DNA of 18,546 nucleotides from Desulfuromonadaceae bacterium. Its GTDB lineage: Bacteria > Desulfobacterota > Desulfuromonadia > Desulfuromonadales > Syntrophotaleaceae. The notes beneath the pieces were generated by a model that was not told where the DNA came from, did not search any database, and saw only the letters and a program-made list of their open reading frames with translations. The DNA is taken from contig JAIOSZ010000127.1 of assembly GCA_021107335.1 (NCBI GenBank), forward strand, positions 1-18,546, in the 5' to 3' direction. Positions 1-7,951 of the stretch are shown here, in pieces (within the stretch, counting starts at the first letter, position 1; every line of letters begins with the position of its first letter). Made by a program: the position numbers and the translations under genes.

Positions 1-608
1 ACACCCATAGCTTCGGCGATTTCATCGACCTGCGGTTCGCGATTGAAACGATGGACCAATTCCCTGCTGATTTTGATAAATTTATTGATATCATCTGAAA
101 CATGGACCGGCAGTCGAATCGTGCGACTCTGATTGACTAGTGCTCGTTCAATAGACTGCCGAATCCACCAGGTGGCATAGGTGGAAAAACGACATTCCTT
201 GCTCAGCTTAAAGCGTTCGACCGCTTTAATCAGGCCCATATTTCCTTCTTCGATCAAATCGAGAAAGGGCAACCCTCGATTCATGTAACGCTTGGCTATT
301 TTTACCACCAGACGCAGGTTCGATTCGATCATATGATCGCGTGCGTCCATATCCCCTGAAGCGATGCGACGTGCTAGAGATCGCTCTTCTTCAGCGGTCA
401 ACAGCTTGGTCTTTTGGATTTCCTTGAGATAGAGCTTAATAGCATCGTCGCCGGAAGAAGAAACCTCCTTATCGGCCTTGTTTTTCTTCTTTTTCGATAC
501 CACAGCACTTTCTAACTCGTCGCTACCGGTCGTCTCTGCTTCTTCAGCCACGGGACTCCTGCCATTGGTTACTTCATCTTCGCCGTAATTGGATTGATGA
601 TCCGCCAT
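1..608 (-). CDS. rpoS: RNA polymerase sigma factor RpoS-type, N-terminal part (runs off window)
   Basis: Alternative sigma-70-family factor that binds core RNA polymerase and directs it to stationary-phase and stress promoters. About 202 residues are visible from an ATG at 608-606, preceded by GGAGGTG nine bases upstream. A charged, lysine-rich, low-complexity N-terminus of about 50 residues is followed by region 1.2 ([17 protein letters not shown]), region 2.1-2.2 ([34 protein letters not shown]), region 2.3-2.4 ([26 protein letters not shown]) and the start of region 3. The short region before 1.2 and the absence of the long non-conserved RpoD insert favour RpoS over RpoD. Position last in surE-pcm-yqaA-nlpD-rpoS agrees with the classic context. 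The C-terminal regions 3-4 lie outside the window. A non-RpoS group 2 sigma factor is the only real alternative. Confidence 0.9.
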   Translation of the reverse strand, partial: MADHQSNYGEDEVTNGRSPVAEEAETTGSDELESAVVSKKKKNKADKEVSSSGDDAIKLYLKEIQKTKLLTAEEERSLARRIASGDMDARDHMIESNLRLVVKIAKRYMNRGLPFLDLIEEGNMGLIKAVERFKLSKECRFSTYATWWIRQSIERALVNQSRTIRLPVHVSDDINKFIKISRELVHRFNREPQVDEIAEAMG

Positions 609-653
609 AACTTCACACACCTCCAACGCTTGAATGGTAATTGCCATCGACTT

Positions 654-1436
654 TTAGGGTAAAAACGGCACGGGATTGACCGCTTCTTTGCCTCGCCGTA
701 TCTCAAAGTGCAAGCGAGCTTGACCTCCGGTAGGAGGACGCCCAGCCAAGGCAATTTTCTGCCCCTGGCTTACAAAACTGCCGGATTTGACAAGATTCGC
801 CTGGTTGAACCCGTAAACTGTAAAGTAGGAATCGTCATGTTTTAAGATAATCAGATTACCAAACCCCGTAATGCCATCACCGCTATACGTTACTTTTCCA
901 GCGGCCGCGGCTACAATGGCACTGCCGACTGGAGCGGCGACCTCAATCCCTTTGTTGGCATGGCTGCCTTTAGTCCCAAATTTTTTAAACACAGAACCTC
1001 TGACGGGCCAGATAAAGGTTCCTTTGGCCGCTTTATTTTTCACCCGCCTAGCTGATCGGGAGGTGTTAACAGCCACCGGCTTAGGAGCTCTAGCTGTTAC
1101 AGAGGGTCTGACGATTCGGGCATTGGTAGTTTTTTTGGGTTTACTGGTAGGTAGTTTAACCGATGTTTTGCTTCTGGCAACCACTGTGGCGGGAACATAT
1201 TTAATGGAACTGACGCCAGGAATAAAAAGACGCTGACCAACCTCTAGTTGGGAACGATCCGTCAATCGATTAATTCGGGCAACCTGATTCACATCTACCC
1301 GGTAAACTTGTCCGATACGATAGAGAGTTTGGCCTCGCTTAACGGTGTGATAAACTCCTTTGGGTGCGGCACAGCCAGGCGTAAACCATAGCCCCAAAAT
1401 CGCTATCAACAGAGCACAGCGCAACAATCTAAACAT
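654..1436 (-). CDS. nlpD: NlpD-like LysM/M23 (LytM) lipoprotein, catalytically degenerate
   Basis: 260-residue envelope protein. NlpD-type proteins activate cell-wall amidases during septum splitting rather than cutting peptidoglycan themselves. Seen: a hydrophobic signal segment (residues 1-21) ending in a lipobox-like TPGC with Cys22, a LysM domain (about 29-73, starting YHTVKRGQTLYRIG), a basic Ser/Thr/Lys-rich linker (about 75-138), and a C-terminal M23 fold (about 141-258). The M23 metal-ligand positions are degenerate: the usual H-x3-D is N161-x3-E165, the YAH position is YGF (F210), and the HLH motif is RLH (R241, H243). An ATG start with GAGAGGA ten bases upstream supports the 5' end. 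It lies 45 bp upstream of rpoS and downstream of yqaA, as in the enterobacterial nlpD-rpoS pair. In E. coli an rpoS promoter lies inside nlpD; I did not identify one here. Confidence 0.9.
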   Translation of the reverse strand: MFRLLRCALLIAILGLWFTPGCAAPKGVYHTVKRGQTLYRIGQVYRVDVNQVARINRLTDRSQLEVGQRLFIPGVSSIKYVPATVVARSKTSVKLPTSKPKKTTNARIVRPSVTARAPKPVAVNTSRSARRVKNKAAKGTFIWPVRGSVFKKFGTKGSHANKGIEVAAPVGSAIVAAAAGKVTYSGDGITGFGNLIILKHDDSYFTVYGFNQANLVKSGSFVSQGQKIALAGRPPTGGQARLHFEIRRGKEAVNPVPFLP

Positions 1437-1511
1437 CGTTCAGCGTCCTCTCCCGGCCGCAGGACCCTGATGCGATCCCGACTGAAATACGACCGTACTG
1501 TAGGGCGGTAA

Positions 1512-2105
1512 TCATCGCAGTCCCGTAAAAAGGAGAAATCCTCCCAAAAGCAAAACCATGAAGGCTAAGGTCAATAGATTGAAATAACGATCGATACCTT
1601 CTTTTACCTTGTCACCAAAGGTATGAATTAGCCAGGCTATAAGAAAAAAACGCAAGCCCCGGCTGATCACAGAAGTTAAAACAAACAACGGAAAGTTTAT
1701 CTCAAAAACCCCGGCACCAATGGTGAAAATTTTATAAGGCAGTGGAGTAAAGCCAGCGGTAAATATCACCCAAAAATCATAGGATGAAAACAACTGCTGA
1801 ATTTGATTAAAGCCACCAGGCGAAAAACCTGGCACATACTGATAAAAAAACTCAGATGTCGCACCCCACAAGCTATAGCCGATGAGATAGCCGACCATAC
1901 CACCAACCACCGATCCTATGGTAGTCAACAATGCAAAACGATAAGACCGAGCCGGCAGTGACAAACACAGAGCCAGCAACAGAATGTCCGGCGGCAGTGG
2001 GAAGAAAGACGACTCGGCAAATGCTAATAAAAACAGAACCGGAACCCCATAGGGGGTTTGAGCCCAGTGCAAAACCCAGTCGTAAAGGCGTCTCAATAAA
2101 AGCAT
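1512..2105 (-). CDS. YqaA/DedA-family (SNARE-associated) inner-membrane protein
   Basis: 197-residue polytopic membrane protein of the VTT/DedA superfamily, closest by eye to the short YqaA subgroup. DedA relatives are implicated in flipping undecaprenyl phosphate or phospholipid across the inner membrane; the substrate of this one is unknown. Seen: the N-terminal acidic motif E31-SSFFPLPPD, Gly-rich membrane segments (GSVVGGMVGYLIGYSLWG), the re-entrant-type motif FTPLPYKIFTIGAGVF, and a C-terminal hydrophobic helix. The start is the ATG at 2105-2103, which overlaps the pcm stop as TAATG, so translation is probably coupled. An upstream in-frame GTG near 2129 would add eight residues and is less likely. 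It sits between pcm and nlpD. The family call is firm; the biochemical role is not. Confidence 0.88.
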   Translation of the reverse strand: MLLLRRLYDWVLHWAQTPYGVPVLFLLAFAESSFFPLPPDILLLALCLSLPARSYRFALLTTIGSVVGGMVGYLIGYSLWGATSEFFYQYVPGFSPGGFNQIQQLFSSYDFWVIFTAGFTPLPYKIFTIGAGVFEINFPLFVLTSVISRGLRFFLIAWLIHTFGDKVKEGIDRYFNLLTLAFMVLLLGGFLLFTGLR

Positions 2106-2761
2106 TAACGGCCCTCTCCTTCGGACCAACCGTCCTTACCGATCAACGGCACAAATCGGCAATCAAGGAGATTTTCTTCTCTAAAATCTTCAAACCCATG
2201 ACGAATAATCCGCTTAAGAACCTGACTACCACGGCCACCGACGGGAATGATCAGGCGACCACCAATGGTTAACTGTTCAAGATAATGCGGTGGTACCTGT
2301 GGCGCACCGGCGGTAACCACTATGCCGTCGAAAGGCGCTTCATTTTCCCAACCGATGGTTCCGTCACTCAACTTAATATTGACGTTTCGACATCCAATAT
2401 CATCAAGTACCCTTCGGGCGCGCCTCGCCAAAGCCGGAATACGCTCGACGCTGTAGACGCGAGAAACGATCTGAGCCAAGATGGCGGTCTGATACCCGGA
2501 GCCAGTGCCAATTTCAAGAATCTTCTCTCCCCCTTTGAGTTCCAGGGCCTGAGTCATCAGGGCCACCATATAGGGCTGAGAGATGGTTTGCTTCTCACCG
2601 ATGGGCAGAGGATGATCTCCGTAAGACTGGGCCCATAAGGCTTCTTCGACAAAGCGGTGACGGGGCACACGCTTCATGGCTTCGATTACCAATGGGGCGT
2701 GAATGCCCTGGGCCAAAACTTGCTTCTCGACCATCCGGCGGCGGGCTATTGCATAGTCCAT
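2105..2761 (-). CDS. pcm: Protein-L-isoaspartate O-methyltransferase
   Basis: 218-residue cytoplasmic repair enzyme that methylates L-isoaspartyl residues formed by spontaneous aspartate/asparagine damage, using S-adenosylmethionine. Seen: the family signature [13 protein letters not shown] (residues 58-70) with Ser61 in the substrate pocket, SAM-binding motif I ([13 protein letters not shown], about 81-93), the acidic residue closing motif II ([10 protein letters not shown]), and the C-terminal Gly-rich strand [10 protein letters not shown]. The start is taken at the ATG at 2761-2759, with AGGG and AAGGA upstream. An upstream in-frame start near 2806 would run back into the end of surE and lacks support. 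It follows surE by 13 bp and overlaps the start of yqaA by one base, so the three are one transcription unit. Length is typical for bacterial Pcm. Confidence 0.95.
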   Translation of the reverse strand: MDYAIARRRMVEKQVLAQGIHAPLVIEAMKRVPRHRFVEEALWAQSYGDHPLPIGEKQTISQPYMVALMTQALELKGGEKILEIGTGSGYQTAILAQIVSRVYSVERIPALARRARRVLDDIGCRNVNIKLSDGTIGWENEAPFDGIVVTAGAPQVPPHYLEQLTIGGRLIIPVGGRGSQVLKRIIRHGFEDFREENLLDCRFVPLIGKDGWSEGEGR

Positions 2762-2774
2762 GTTACCCTGTTCC

Positions 2775-3548
2775 TTACTTGTTTTCGGTATAAAAAAAGG
2801 CTGCATCCGAAGTCGTCCGCCATTGCCGGAGGCTGTCGAAAGAGTGGTGGTTGGTCAAATCTAGGTGCAGAGGGGTTACCGAAACAAAACCGTCTGACAG
2901 TGCCAGAAAATCACTCCCTGGAATGGGTTCAAACTGGCATTGGCCACCACCAATCCAGTAATATTTCCTTCCCCGCGGGTCGACCTTCTCCACGATCATC
3001 TCCTCGTAGCGACGCTTCCCCTGTCGGGTCATTCTAATTCCTTTAGGTGTTCCAGCCGGAACATTGACGTTGAGGAAGGTATCGTCGGGCAAGCCATTGC
3101 GAAGAATAGTCGCCGCCAGATCTTTGGCAACACGTCCTGCTGCGGCATAATCGGAGCGTTCCCCGGTGAGCAGATCAAGGGAGATAGCGAAAGAAGGAAC
3201 CCCCATCAACATCGCTTCCATAGCGGCCGATACGGTCCCTGAGTAGGTGACATCTTCCCCCATGTTGGCCCCCCGGTTTATGCCGGAAACAACCAAATCG
3301 GGGCGGGCTTCGAAAAGTCCATGAATACCGAGGTTGACACAGTCCGTAGGTGTGCCATCAACAGCATAGGTATCGGGTTTGATGAGTTCGGCGCGCAGAG
3401 GGGAATGGAGAGTAAGGGCATGGCCGATAGCGCTACGTTCACGGTCGGGGGCGACGACGACAACCTGCCCGAGCCCCGACAGAGAGGAAGCAAGCAAGGC
3501 AAGCCCGGGTGAATGGACACCGTCGTCGTTGGTAACAAGTATCAGCAA
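2775..3548 (-). CDS. surE: 5'/3'-nucleotidase SurE
   Basis: 257-residue nucleoside monophosphatase (survival protein E) with broad 5'/3'-nucleotidase and exopolyphosphatase activity in the family. Seen: N-terminal TNDDG with metal ligands Asp8 and Asp9, Ser39 in [14 protein letters not shown], Asn91 in [10 protein letters not shown], then the [10 protein letters not shown] helix. The start codon is TTG (3548-3546), with TAAGG about seven bases upstream. Because SurE proteins begin essentially at the first strand (M-x-I-L-x-TNDDG), the TTG is well supported and no in-frame ATG fits. It lies 50 bp after the merR-type gene and 13 bp before pcm, the usual surE-pcm-rpoS stress cluster. Length is normal for the family. 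Confidence 0.95.
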   Translation of the reverse strand: MLILVTNDDGVHSPGLALLASSLSGLGQVVVVAPDRERSAIGHALTLHSPLRAELIKPDTYAVDGTPTDCVNLGIHGLFEARPDLVVSGINRGANMGEDVTYSGTVSAAMEAMLMGVPSFAISLDLLTGERSDYAAAGRVAKDLAATILRNGLPDDTFLNVNVPAGTPKGIRMTRQGKRRYEEMIVEKVDPRGRKYYWIGGGQCQFEPIPGSDFLALSDGFVSVTPLHLDLTNHHSFDSLRQWRTTSDAAFFYTENK

Positions 3549-3598
3549 ATAACGGCCTTAAAGAAATTCTTTCAGGCCAGGACTAAGCAAAAGGATAT

Positions 3599-3955
3599 TT
3601 AGCAATCCAAGGACTTGCGCAGCCGAATTAGATCACTGCGCAATTCCTGCAGCACACGAAGAGCCGGTTGGGCTTCCGAGGCTTTATTGGCCGGATCCTG
3701 GTCACAGGTCTTGCTGCGCAGCTTTTTCTTTGCGCCAGCAATGGTATAACCCTGACGATAGAGCAAATCCTTCATTTGCAGAATGAGCTCTATCTCCTGC
3801 TTTCGATAGAGTCGCTGTCGCCCGTGACTCTTTACAGGGCGAAAGCCCGCTCCGAACTCCGCTTCCCAATAGCGCAGCACATGGGCCTTGATGCCTGTAA
3901 TGCTGACAACTTCGCCGATTTTAAAATACAGCTTATCGGGAATCAGAGTATTCAT
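3599..3955 (-). CDS. MerR-family transcriptional regulator
   Basis: 118-residue DNA-binding protein. An N-terminal winged helix-turn-helix of MerR type occupies about residues 8-78 (YFKIGEVVSITG, then HVLRYWEAEF, then RQRLYRKQEIELI), with the helix DLLYRQGYTIAGAKKKL. A short C-terminal tail ends in a predicted coiled coil (LRVLQELRSDLIRLRKSL), presumably for dimerisation. There is no cysteine set of a metal sensor and no effector domain, so it belongs to the small MerR proteins found next to ihfA in many proteobacteria. Its targets are unknown. The ATG at 3955-3953 follows AAGG. It lies 26 bp downstream of ihfA and 50 bp upstream of surE, so it is probably transcribed with ihfA. Confidence 0.88.
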   Translation of the reverse strand: MNTLIPDKLYFKIGEVVSITGIKAHVLRYWEAEFGAGFRPVKSHGRQRLYRKQEIELILQMKDLLYRQGYTIAGAKKKLRSKTCDQDPANKASEAQPALRVLQELRSDLIRLRKSLDC

Positions 3956-3981
3956 GATCAGCCTTAACGACTAAGACCCCC

Positions 3982-4263
3982 TCAATCCTGGCCGTTGATG
4001 ACTGACTTAAGCACCTGGCTGGGCTTGAAAGTCAAAATCTTACGGGAACAGATTTCGATTTCATCTCCGGTTTGGGGATTCCGCCCCTTCCGCGTCGCCT
4101 TGTCCTTAACAACAAAGTTGCCAAAACCGGCCAGCTTGATCTTCTCGCCTTTTTCCAGGGTCGACTTCATCAGATCGAAGACCATCTCGACAATCTGTGC
4201 GGACTCCTTTTTTGAGAAACCAGTCTTCAGATAAACACGTTCTACAAGGTCCGCCTTGGTCAT
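3982..4263 (-). CDS. ihfA: Integration host factor alpha subunit
   Basis: 93-residue HU/IHF-family subunit that heterodimerises with IhfB and bends DNA sharply. Seen: the N-terminal MTKADLVERVY, the helix FSKKESAQIVEMVFDLM, the KLAGFGNFVVKDKATRKGRNPQTG arm region in which the Pro of the NPQTG tip intercalates DNA, and the C-terminal KILTFKPSQVLKSVI. The position downstream of pheT separates it from hupB/ihfB types. The start is the ATG at 4263-4261 with GGAGG about ten bases upstream. An earlier in-frame codon at 4308 would begin near the predicted transcription start and is rejected. A dedicated promoter and an IHF-consensus site lie just upstream, at the end of pheT. Length is standard. Confidence 0.95.
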   Translation of the reverse strand: MTKADLVERVYLKTGFSKKESAQIVEMVFDLMKSTLEKGEKIKLAGFGNFVVKDKATRKGRNPQTGDEIEICSRKILTFKPSQVLKSVINGQD

Positions 4264-4308
4264 AGATTCGCCCCCTCCAATAAACGTAAGTCCACGAACA
4301 TCCAACAC

Positions 4309-4337
4309 TTTATATCATAGGAGTGCCATGCAATCAA
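4309..4337 (-). promoter_or_regulatory. Predicted sigma-70 promoter of ihfA
   Basis: On the minus strand TTGATT (4337-4332) and TATAAA (4314-4309) are separated by 17 bases, a near-consensus vegetative promoter just after the pheT stop. The predicted transcription start near 4302 gives a leader of about 40 bases to the ihfA ATG. This would let ihfA be expressed independently of the thrS-pheT operon. Confidence 0.65.
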
Positions 4338-4344
4338 CCGATTA
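4332..4344 (+). promoter_or_regulatory. IHF consensus site overlapping the ihfA -35 box
   Basis: The 13 bases match the IHF consensus WATCAANNNNTTR at every specified position (AATCAA, four free bases, TTA), followed by an A/T-rich flank. The first six bases are exactly the -35 hexamer of the ihfA promoter read on the other strand. Binding there would occlude RNA polymerase, so negative autoregulation by IHF is inferred. Confidence 0.55.
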
Positions 4345-4346
4345 TT

Positions 4347-6758
4347 TTAACGAATTTCAGCTCCAAGCTGTTTCTTGAGTGCCTTGATGATGCGCTCATG
4401 ACCGGTTGTGATCTCTTCTTCAGTAAGAGTTTTATCAGAACTGCGATAGCGCACCCTGATGGCCAGACTCTTTTTGCCATCGGCGATACCCGATCCGCGG
4501 TACACATCAAACAGGGTGTAATCTTCAACAAAACGCCCCCGAACCTGATCAATAACGGCGAACACCTGCTCGGCACTAATCATATCATCAACCAAAAGAG
4601 CGCTGTCGCGGCAAACGTCTGGGAAACGAGAAATCGCTTGAAAGTTCCGACCGGTAACCGTGGCGCCAAAAAGGGCATTCAAGTCGAGGTCAAGCAGATA
4701 AACAGGCTGATCGATCTCGAAATGTTCAAGAACTTGCGGATGAACTTCCCCTATGCTTCCCAAAAGCCCTGATGAATGACGCAGTATACAGGATTTTCCG
4801 GGATGATAGAAGGTTTCACTTTGACTACTATCCCAGTGTACCGCCCCAAGTCGGAACCCACTGAGCAGGCCCTCCAATTGGCCCTTTAGGTCAAAAAAGT
4901 CCACATCCTCTGCCCCTTGCGCCCAACCGAGAGGCTCCCGGCGACCACAGATAGCCGCACAAAGTCGCAGACTTTCCCGGGGCAGTTCCTCACTATCTTG
5001 GGGCTGGAAAACGGGCCGCAATTCGAACAGGCGCAGGTCCAGAGACCGATAGGCCCGGTTGCGAGCGATGCTCTCAAGCATGCTCGGCACCAGACTAGTG
5101 CGCATGACCGATTGATCCTCGGTAAGGGGGTTGAGAATTCGTACATTCTGGCGCCGACAATCGTCCTGTGCCAAATTGAGCCGGTCCCATTCAGGAGCGA
5201 TGAAGGAATAGTTGATAACTTCTGAAAAGCCCCCGGCCACCATAGCATCCCGGAACTGTCGGACCAGACGTTGCTGAGGCGCTGGACGGTGACAGATCAT
5301 ACGACTGACCGGCATGGTAACGGGTATCTGGTCATAGCCATGAAGGCGGGCAACCTCTTCAATCAGATCGATCTCGCGCTCAAGGTCTGGCCGAAAGGCA
5401 GTAATTTTAACATAAAGAATGCTATCACTCCGATCCACTGCCGGTTGCGCTTCAAGAGCAATGGAACGCAACAAGCTAAGGATATCGTCACTGGCGAGCT
5501 TAAGGCCCAAAACTTTATTAGCCTTATCCACATCGAGGGTCAACTGGCGCTCAGGCAAGGGCTCGGGATAACAATCGATCATGCCCTGAGCGAGGGTGCC
5601 CCCGGCCACCTCGACAATGAGAGACGCTGCCTTATCGAGGGCAATCGGCACCATATCCACATCAGCCCCGCGCTCAAAGCGATGAGAGGCCTCGGTATGC
5701 ATACCGAGGCGCTTACTGGTACGGCGGATGGTAGCCGGGTTAAAATAGGCGCTTTCCAGCAAGATATCTGTAGTTTCAGGACCGACTTCCGAATTTTCAC
5801 CGCCCATAATACCAGCCAGAGCTACCGGACCGAGGCCATCACATATAACCAGGTCATCGGCGCAAAGTACGCGTTGCTGGCCGTCAAGGGTGGCAAAACT
5901 GGCCCCATCGTTGGCCCGCCGAACCACAATACGCTGATCGCGCAGCCGATTGAAATCAAAGGCATGCAAGGGATGACCAAGCTCCATCAACATAAGGTTG
6001 GTGACATCGACCACATTGTTGACAGACCGCATGCCCACAGCCTCCAAGCGCCGAACCAGCCACTCCGGCGAAGGGCCAATAATAACCCCTCGGATCAGGC
6101 GAACAGCATAACGGGGACAGAGCCCGCTTTCTTCGAGACTAACGGAGGTGCTCTCACTGCTAGGAGCTCCGTCTTCGATCGGCGCTTGATGAGCAATTTG
6201 CAAGGGCCGCCCGACGATGGCTGCAACCTCCCGGGCCACCCCAACGATACTCAAACAATCGGGACGATTGGGAGTGAGGCCAAGCTCGAAGCGTACATCC
6301 TTAAGACCGAGAGCCTCAAAGACCGGTTGTCCCAGCGGTAGACCGGGCGGCAGGATCATAATTCCGTCTGCCTCCTCAGCTAGGCCGAGTTCTTTTTCGG
6401 AGCAGAGCATACCCAAGGAGACCTGGCCACGGATCTTACCCTTCTTAATCTTGAAATCTCCAGGAAGCAAGCTTCCCACCTGCGCTAAAGCGACCAGGTC
6501 ACCAACCTTGTGGTTGGTGGCTCCACAGACCACCGGCAGAGTGTCGCTGCCGGTAGCGACCTGACACAGGGTCAAGCGATCTGCATCAGGATGCCGCTCT
6601 ACCGATTCGAGCCGAGCAACGATGACCGTGTCCAACCCAGCGCCGAGATATTCCATGGCATCGACTTCCAAACCAGCCATGGTCAGACGATGGGACAATT
6701 CCTCCGGCGGGAGATCAAAATCGACAAATTCCTTAAGCCAGTTGTAGGATACGATCAT
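4347..6758 (-). CDS. pheT: Phenylalanine--tRNA ligase beta subunit
   Basis: 803-residue beta chain of the alpha2-beta2 PheRS, which binds tRNA and hydrolyses mischarged Tyr-tRNA(Phe). Seen: N-terminal MIVSYNWLKEFVDF, an OB-fold EMAP-like tRNA-binding domain (VARLESVERHPDADRLTLCQV, VVCGATNHKVGD, about 48-150), the B3/B4 editing domain (FELGLTPNRPDCLS, VVDVTNLMLMELGHPLHAFDF), the B5 domain (HEASHRFERG-type motif read as HTEASHRFERGAD), a degenerate synthetase-like core (EVINYSFIAPE, NPLTEDQSVMRTSLVPSML) and the C-terminal ferredoxin-like anticodon-binding domain (SRFPDVCRDSALLVD). Length and order are typical of the long PheT. It follows pheS by 65 bp and is followed by the ihfA promoter. The ATG has GAAGAA/AAGGA upstream. 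Confidence 0.97.
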   Translation of the reverse strand: MIVSYNWLKEFVDFDLPPEELSHRLTMAGLEVDAMEYLGAGLDTVIVARLESVERHPDADRLTLCQVATGSDTLPVVCGATNHKVGDLVALAQVGSLLPGDFKIKKGKIRGQVSLGMLCSEKELGLAEEADGIMILPPGLPLGQPVFEALGLKDVRFELGLTPNRPDCLSIVGVAREVAAIVGRPLQIAHQAPIEDGAPSSESTSVSLEESGLCPRYAVRLIRGVIIGPSPEWLVRRLEAVGMRSVNNVVDVTNLMLMELGHPLHAFDFNRLRDQRIVVRRANDGASFATLDGQQRVLCADDLVICDGLGPVALAGIMGGENSEVGPETTDILLESAYFNPATIRRTSKRLGMHTEASHRFERGADVDMVPIALDKAASLIVEVAGGTLAQGMIDCYPEPLPERQLTLDVDKANKVLGLKLASDDILSLLRSIALEAQPAVDRSDSILYVKITAFRPDLEREIDLIEEVARLHGYDQIPVTMPVSRMICHRPAPQQRLVRQFRDAMVAGGFSEVINYSFIAPEWDRLNLAQDDCRRQNVRILNPLTEDQSVMRTSLVPSMLESIARNRAYRSLDLRLFELRPVFQPQDSEELPRESLRLCAAICGRREPLGWAQGAEDVDFFDLKGQLEGLLSGFRLGAVHWDSSQSETFYHPGKSCILRHSSGLLGSIGEVHPQVLEHFEIDQPVYLLDLDLNALFGATVTGRNFQAISRFPDVCRDSALLVDDMISAEQVFAVIDQVRGRFVEDYTLFDVYRGSGIADGKKSLAIRVRYRSSDKTLTEEEITTGHERIIKALKKQLGAEIR

Positions 6759-6823
6759 TTCTTCAAGTCCTTTATCATTTTACAGCAGACAACAAACTGT
6801 TTTAACAACGATTATTCAACGAT

Positions 6824-7840
6824 TCAAAACTGTCGCAGAAAGCGTACATCGTTTTCAAAAAACAGCCGCAGATCATTAACGCCATACTTAAGCATAGCAA
6901 TACGCTCGATCCCCATACCAAAGGCAAACCCACTGTATTTCTGGTAATCGTAATTGACCGACTTAAAAACTTCCGGATCAATCATGCCGCTGCCGAGAAT
7001 TTCCAGCCAACCAGATTTTTTACAGACTCGGCAGCCACTACCACCACAAATCACACACTGGATATCAACTTCAGCGCTCGGTTCCGTAAAGGGGAAGAAA
7101 GAAGGCCGGAAACGCACACCGATGCCCTTGCCAAAGAATTGCGTAATAAATGTGGTCAGAATTCCCTTAAGATCGCCAAAGGTGATATCCCGATCCACAA
7201 GAAAACCCTCAATTTGATGAAACATCGGGGTATGGGTAAGATCGGAATCTCGCCGATAGACTGTGCCCGGGGCAATGACCCGCACCGGAGGCGCCTGCTT
7301 AAGCATAGCGCGAATCTGAACCGGTGAGGTATGAGTACGCAAAACCACCTCATCCGAGACATAAAAGGTATCCTGCATATCGCGGGCAGGATGATCCTTC
7401 GGCATATTCAGGGATTCAAAGTTATAAAAATCCTGCTCTACCTCGGGCCCTTCTTCGACACCGAAGCCGAGGGAGGAGAAGATTTCGGTGATCTCTTCGG
7501 TGACCAGGGTGATCGGATGCTTGGAACCTCGAGCAGCAGTGCGACCAGGCAGGGTTACATCGATGCGTTCACTACTCAGGCGCTGCTGCAACTCCTGTTC
7601 GCGAATAGCCTTGGAGCGCCCTTCAAAGAGGTCTTCCAGTTCGACCTTGACCGTGTTGGCCAGTGACCCGATGATCGGCCGCTCCTCAGCAGAAAGTCGC
7701 CCCATACCCTTCATGACAGCGGTCATGGAGCCCTTTTTGCCGAGTAAACCGACCCGTGCCTCCTGCAACCCCTCTAAAGAGTCGGCGGCCGACAGTGCAG
7801 CCCGTCCCTTCGTCAACAATTCTGCGAGTTGTTCCTTCAT
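6824..7840 (-). CDS. pheS: Phenylalanine--tRNA ligase alpha subunit
   Basis: 338-residue catalytic chain of PheRS, which activates phenylalanine and charges tRNA(Phe). Seen: an N-terminal coiled-coil tRNA-binding arm (about 1-100), the PheS signature region around [12 protein letters not shown], class II motif 2 ([19 protein letters not shown]) and motif 3 ([14 protein letters not shown]). [13 protein letters not shown] cysteine cluster before [10 protein letters not shown] looks like a zinc-binding knuckle. The start is the ATG at 7840-7838, giving MKEQLAELL, with a weak GGGA upstream. An in-frame ATG near 7894 would place a hairpin inside the coding region and lacks an RBS. It lies between a strong terminator after rplT and pheT, so its expression probably depends on readthrough. 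Confidence 0.96.
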   Translation of the reverse strand: MKEQLAELLTKGRAALSAADSLEGLQEARVGLLGKKGSMTAVMKGMGRLSAEERPIIGSLANTVKVELEDLFEGRSKAIREQELQQRLSSERIDVTLPGRTAARGSKHPITLVTEEITEIFSSLGFGVEEGPEVEQDFYNFESLNMPKDHPARDMQDTFYVSDEVVLRTHTSPVQIRAMLKQAPPVRVIAPGTVYRRDSDLTHTPMFHQIEGFLVDRDITFGDLKGILTTFITQFFGKGIGVRFRPSFFPFTEPSAEVDIQCVICGGSGCRVCKKSGWLEILGSGMIDPEVFKSVNYDYQKYSGFAFGMGIERIAMLKYGVNDLRLFFENDVRFLRQF

Positions 7841-7863
7841 AGCAATCCCATTGCCTTGTCCGT

Positions 7864-7892
7864 AAAAAAGGAAAGGAAGCCCAACGGCTTCC
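7864..7892 (-). terminator. Second hairpin in the pheS leader, attenuator-like
   Basis: On the minus strand GGAAGCC and GGCTTCC form a perfect seven-pair stem with loop GTTG, followed by TTTCCTTTTTT. It lies 14 bases beyond the rplT terminator and about 24 bases before the pheS start. A U-rich tract after a GC-rich stem fits an intrinsic terminator or attenuator; function is inferred. Confidence 0.55.
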
Positions 7893-7905
7893 ATTTTTTT
7901 TAACC

Positions 7906-7944
7906 AAAAAAAAAGAGATGAGGAAGGCCCTCATCTCTTTTTTT
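7906..7944 (-). terminator. Strong (bidirectional) intrinsic terminator between rplT and pheS
   Basis: A perfect nine-pair stem (GAGATGAGG with CCTCATCTC, loop GCCTT on the minus strand) is flanked by seven A and nine T, so it terminates well on the minus strand and could act on the other strand too. It begins seven bases after the rplT stop. No promoter is visible between it and pheS. Confidence 0.85.
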
Positions 7945-7951
7945 GGGTAGC

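Noticed and set aside
5271..6341. Long plus-strand ORF of 356 codons antisense to pheT
   Set aside because: It is a shadow of pheT's codon bias, with no RBS and no recognisable domain, whereas pheT on the other strand is unmistakable.
7686..7934. ORF beginning [11 protein letters not shown] in the rplT-pheS interval, rich in Phe codons, resembling a PheM-type leader peptide
   Set aside because: Its ATG lies inside the 5' arm of the terminator, it has no Shine-Dalgarno, the Phe codons come from the U tract itself, and the ORF continues far into pheS. The Phe richness is explained by poly-T.
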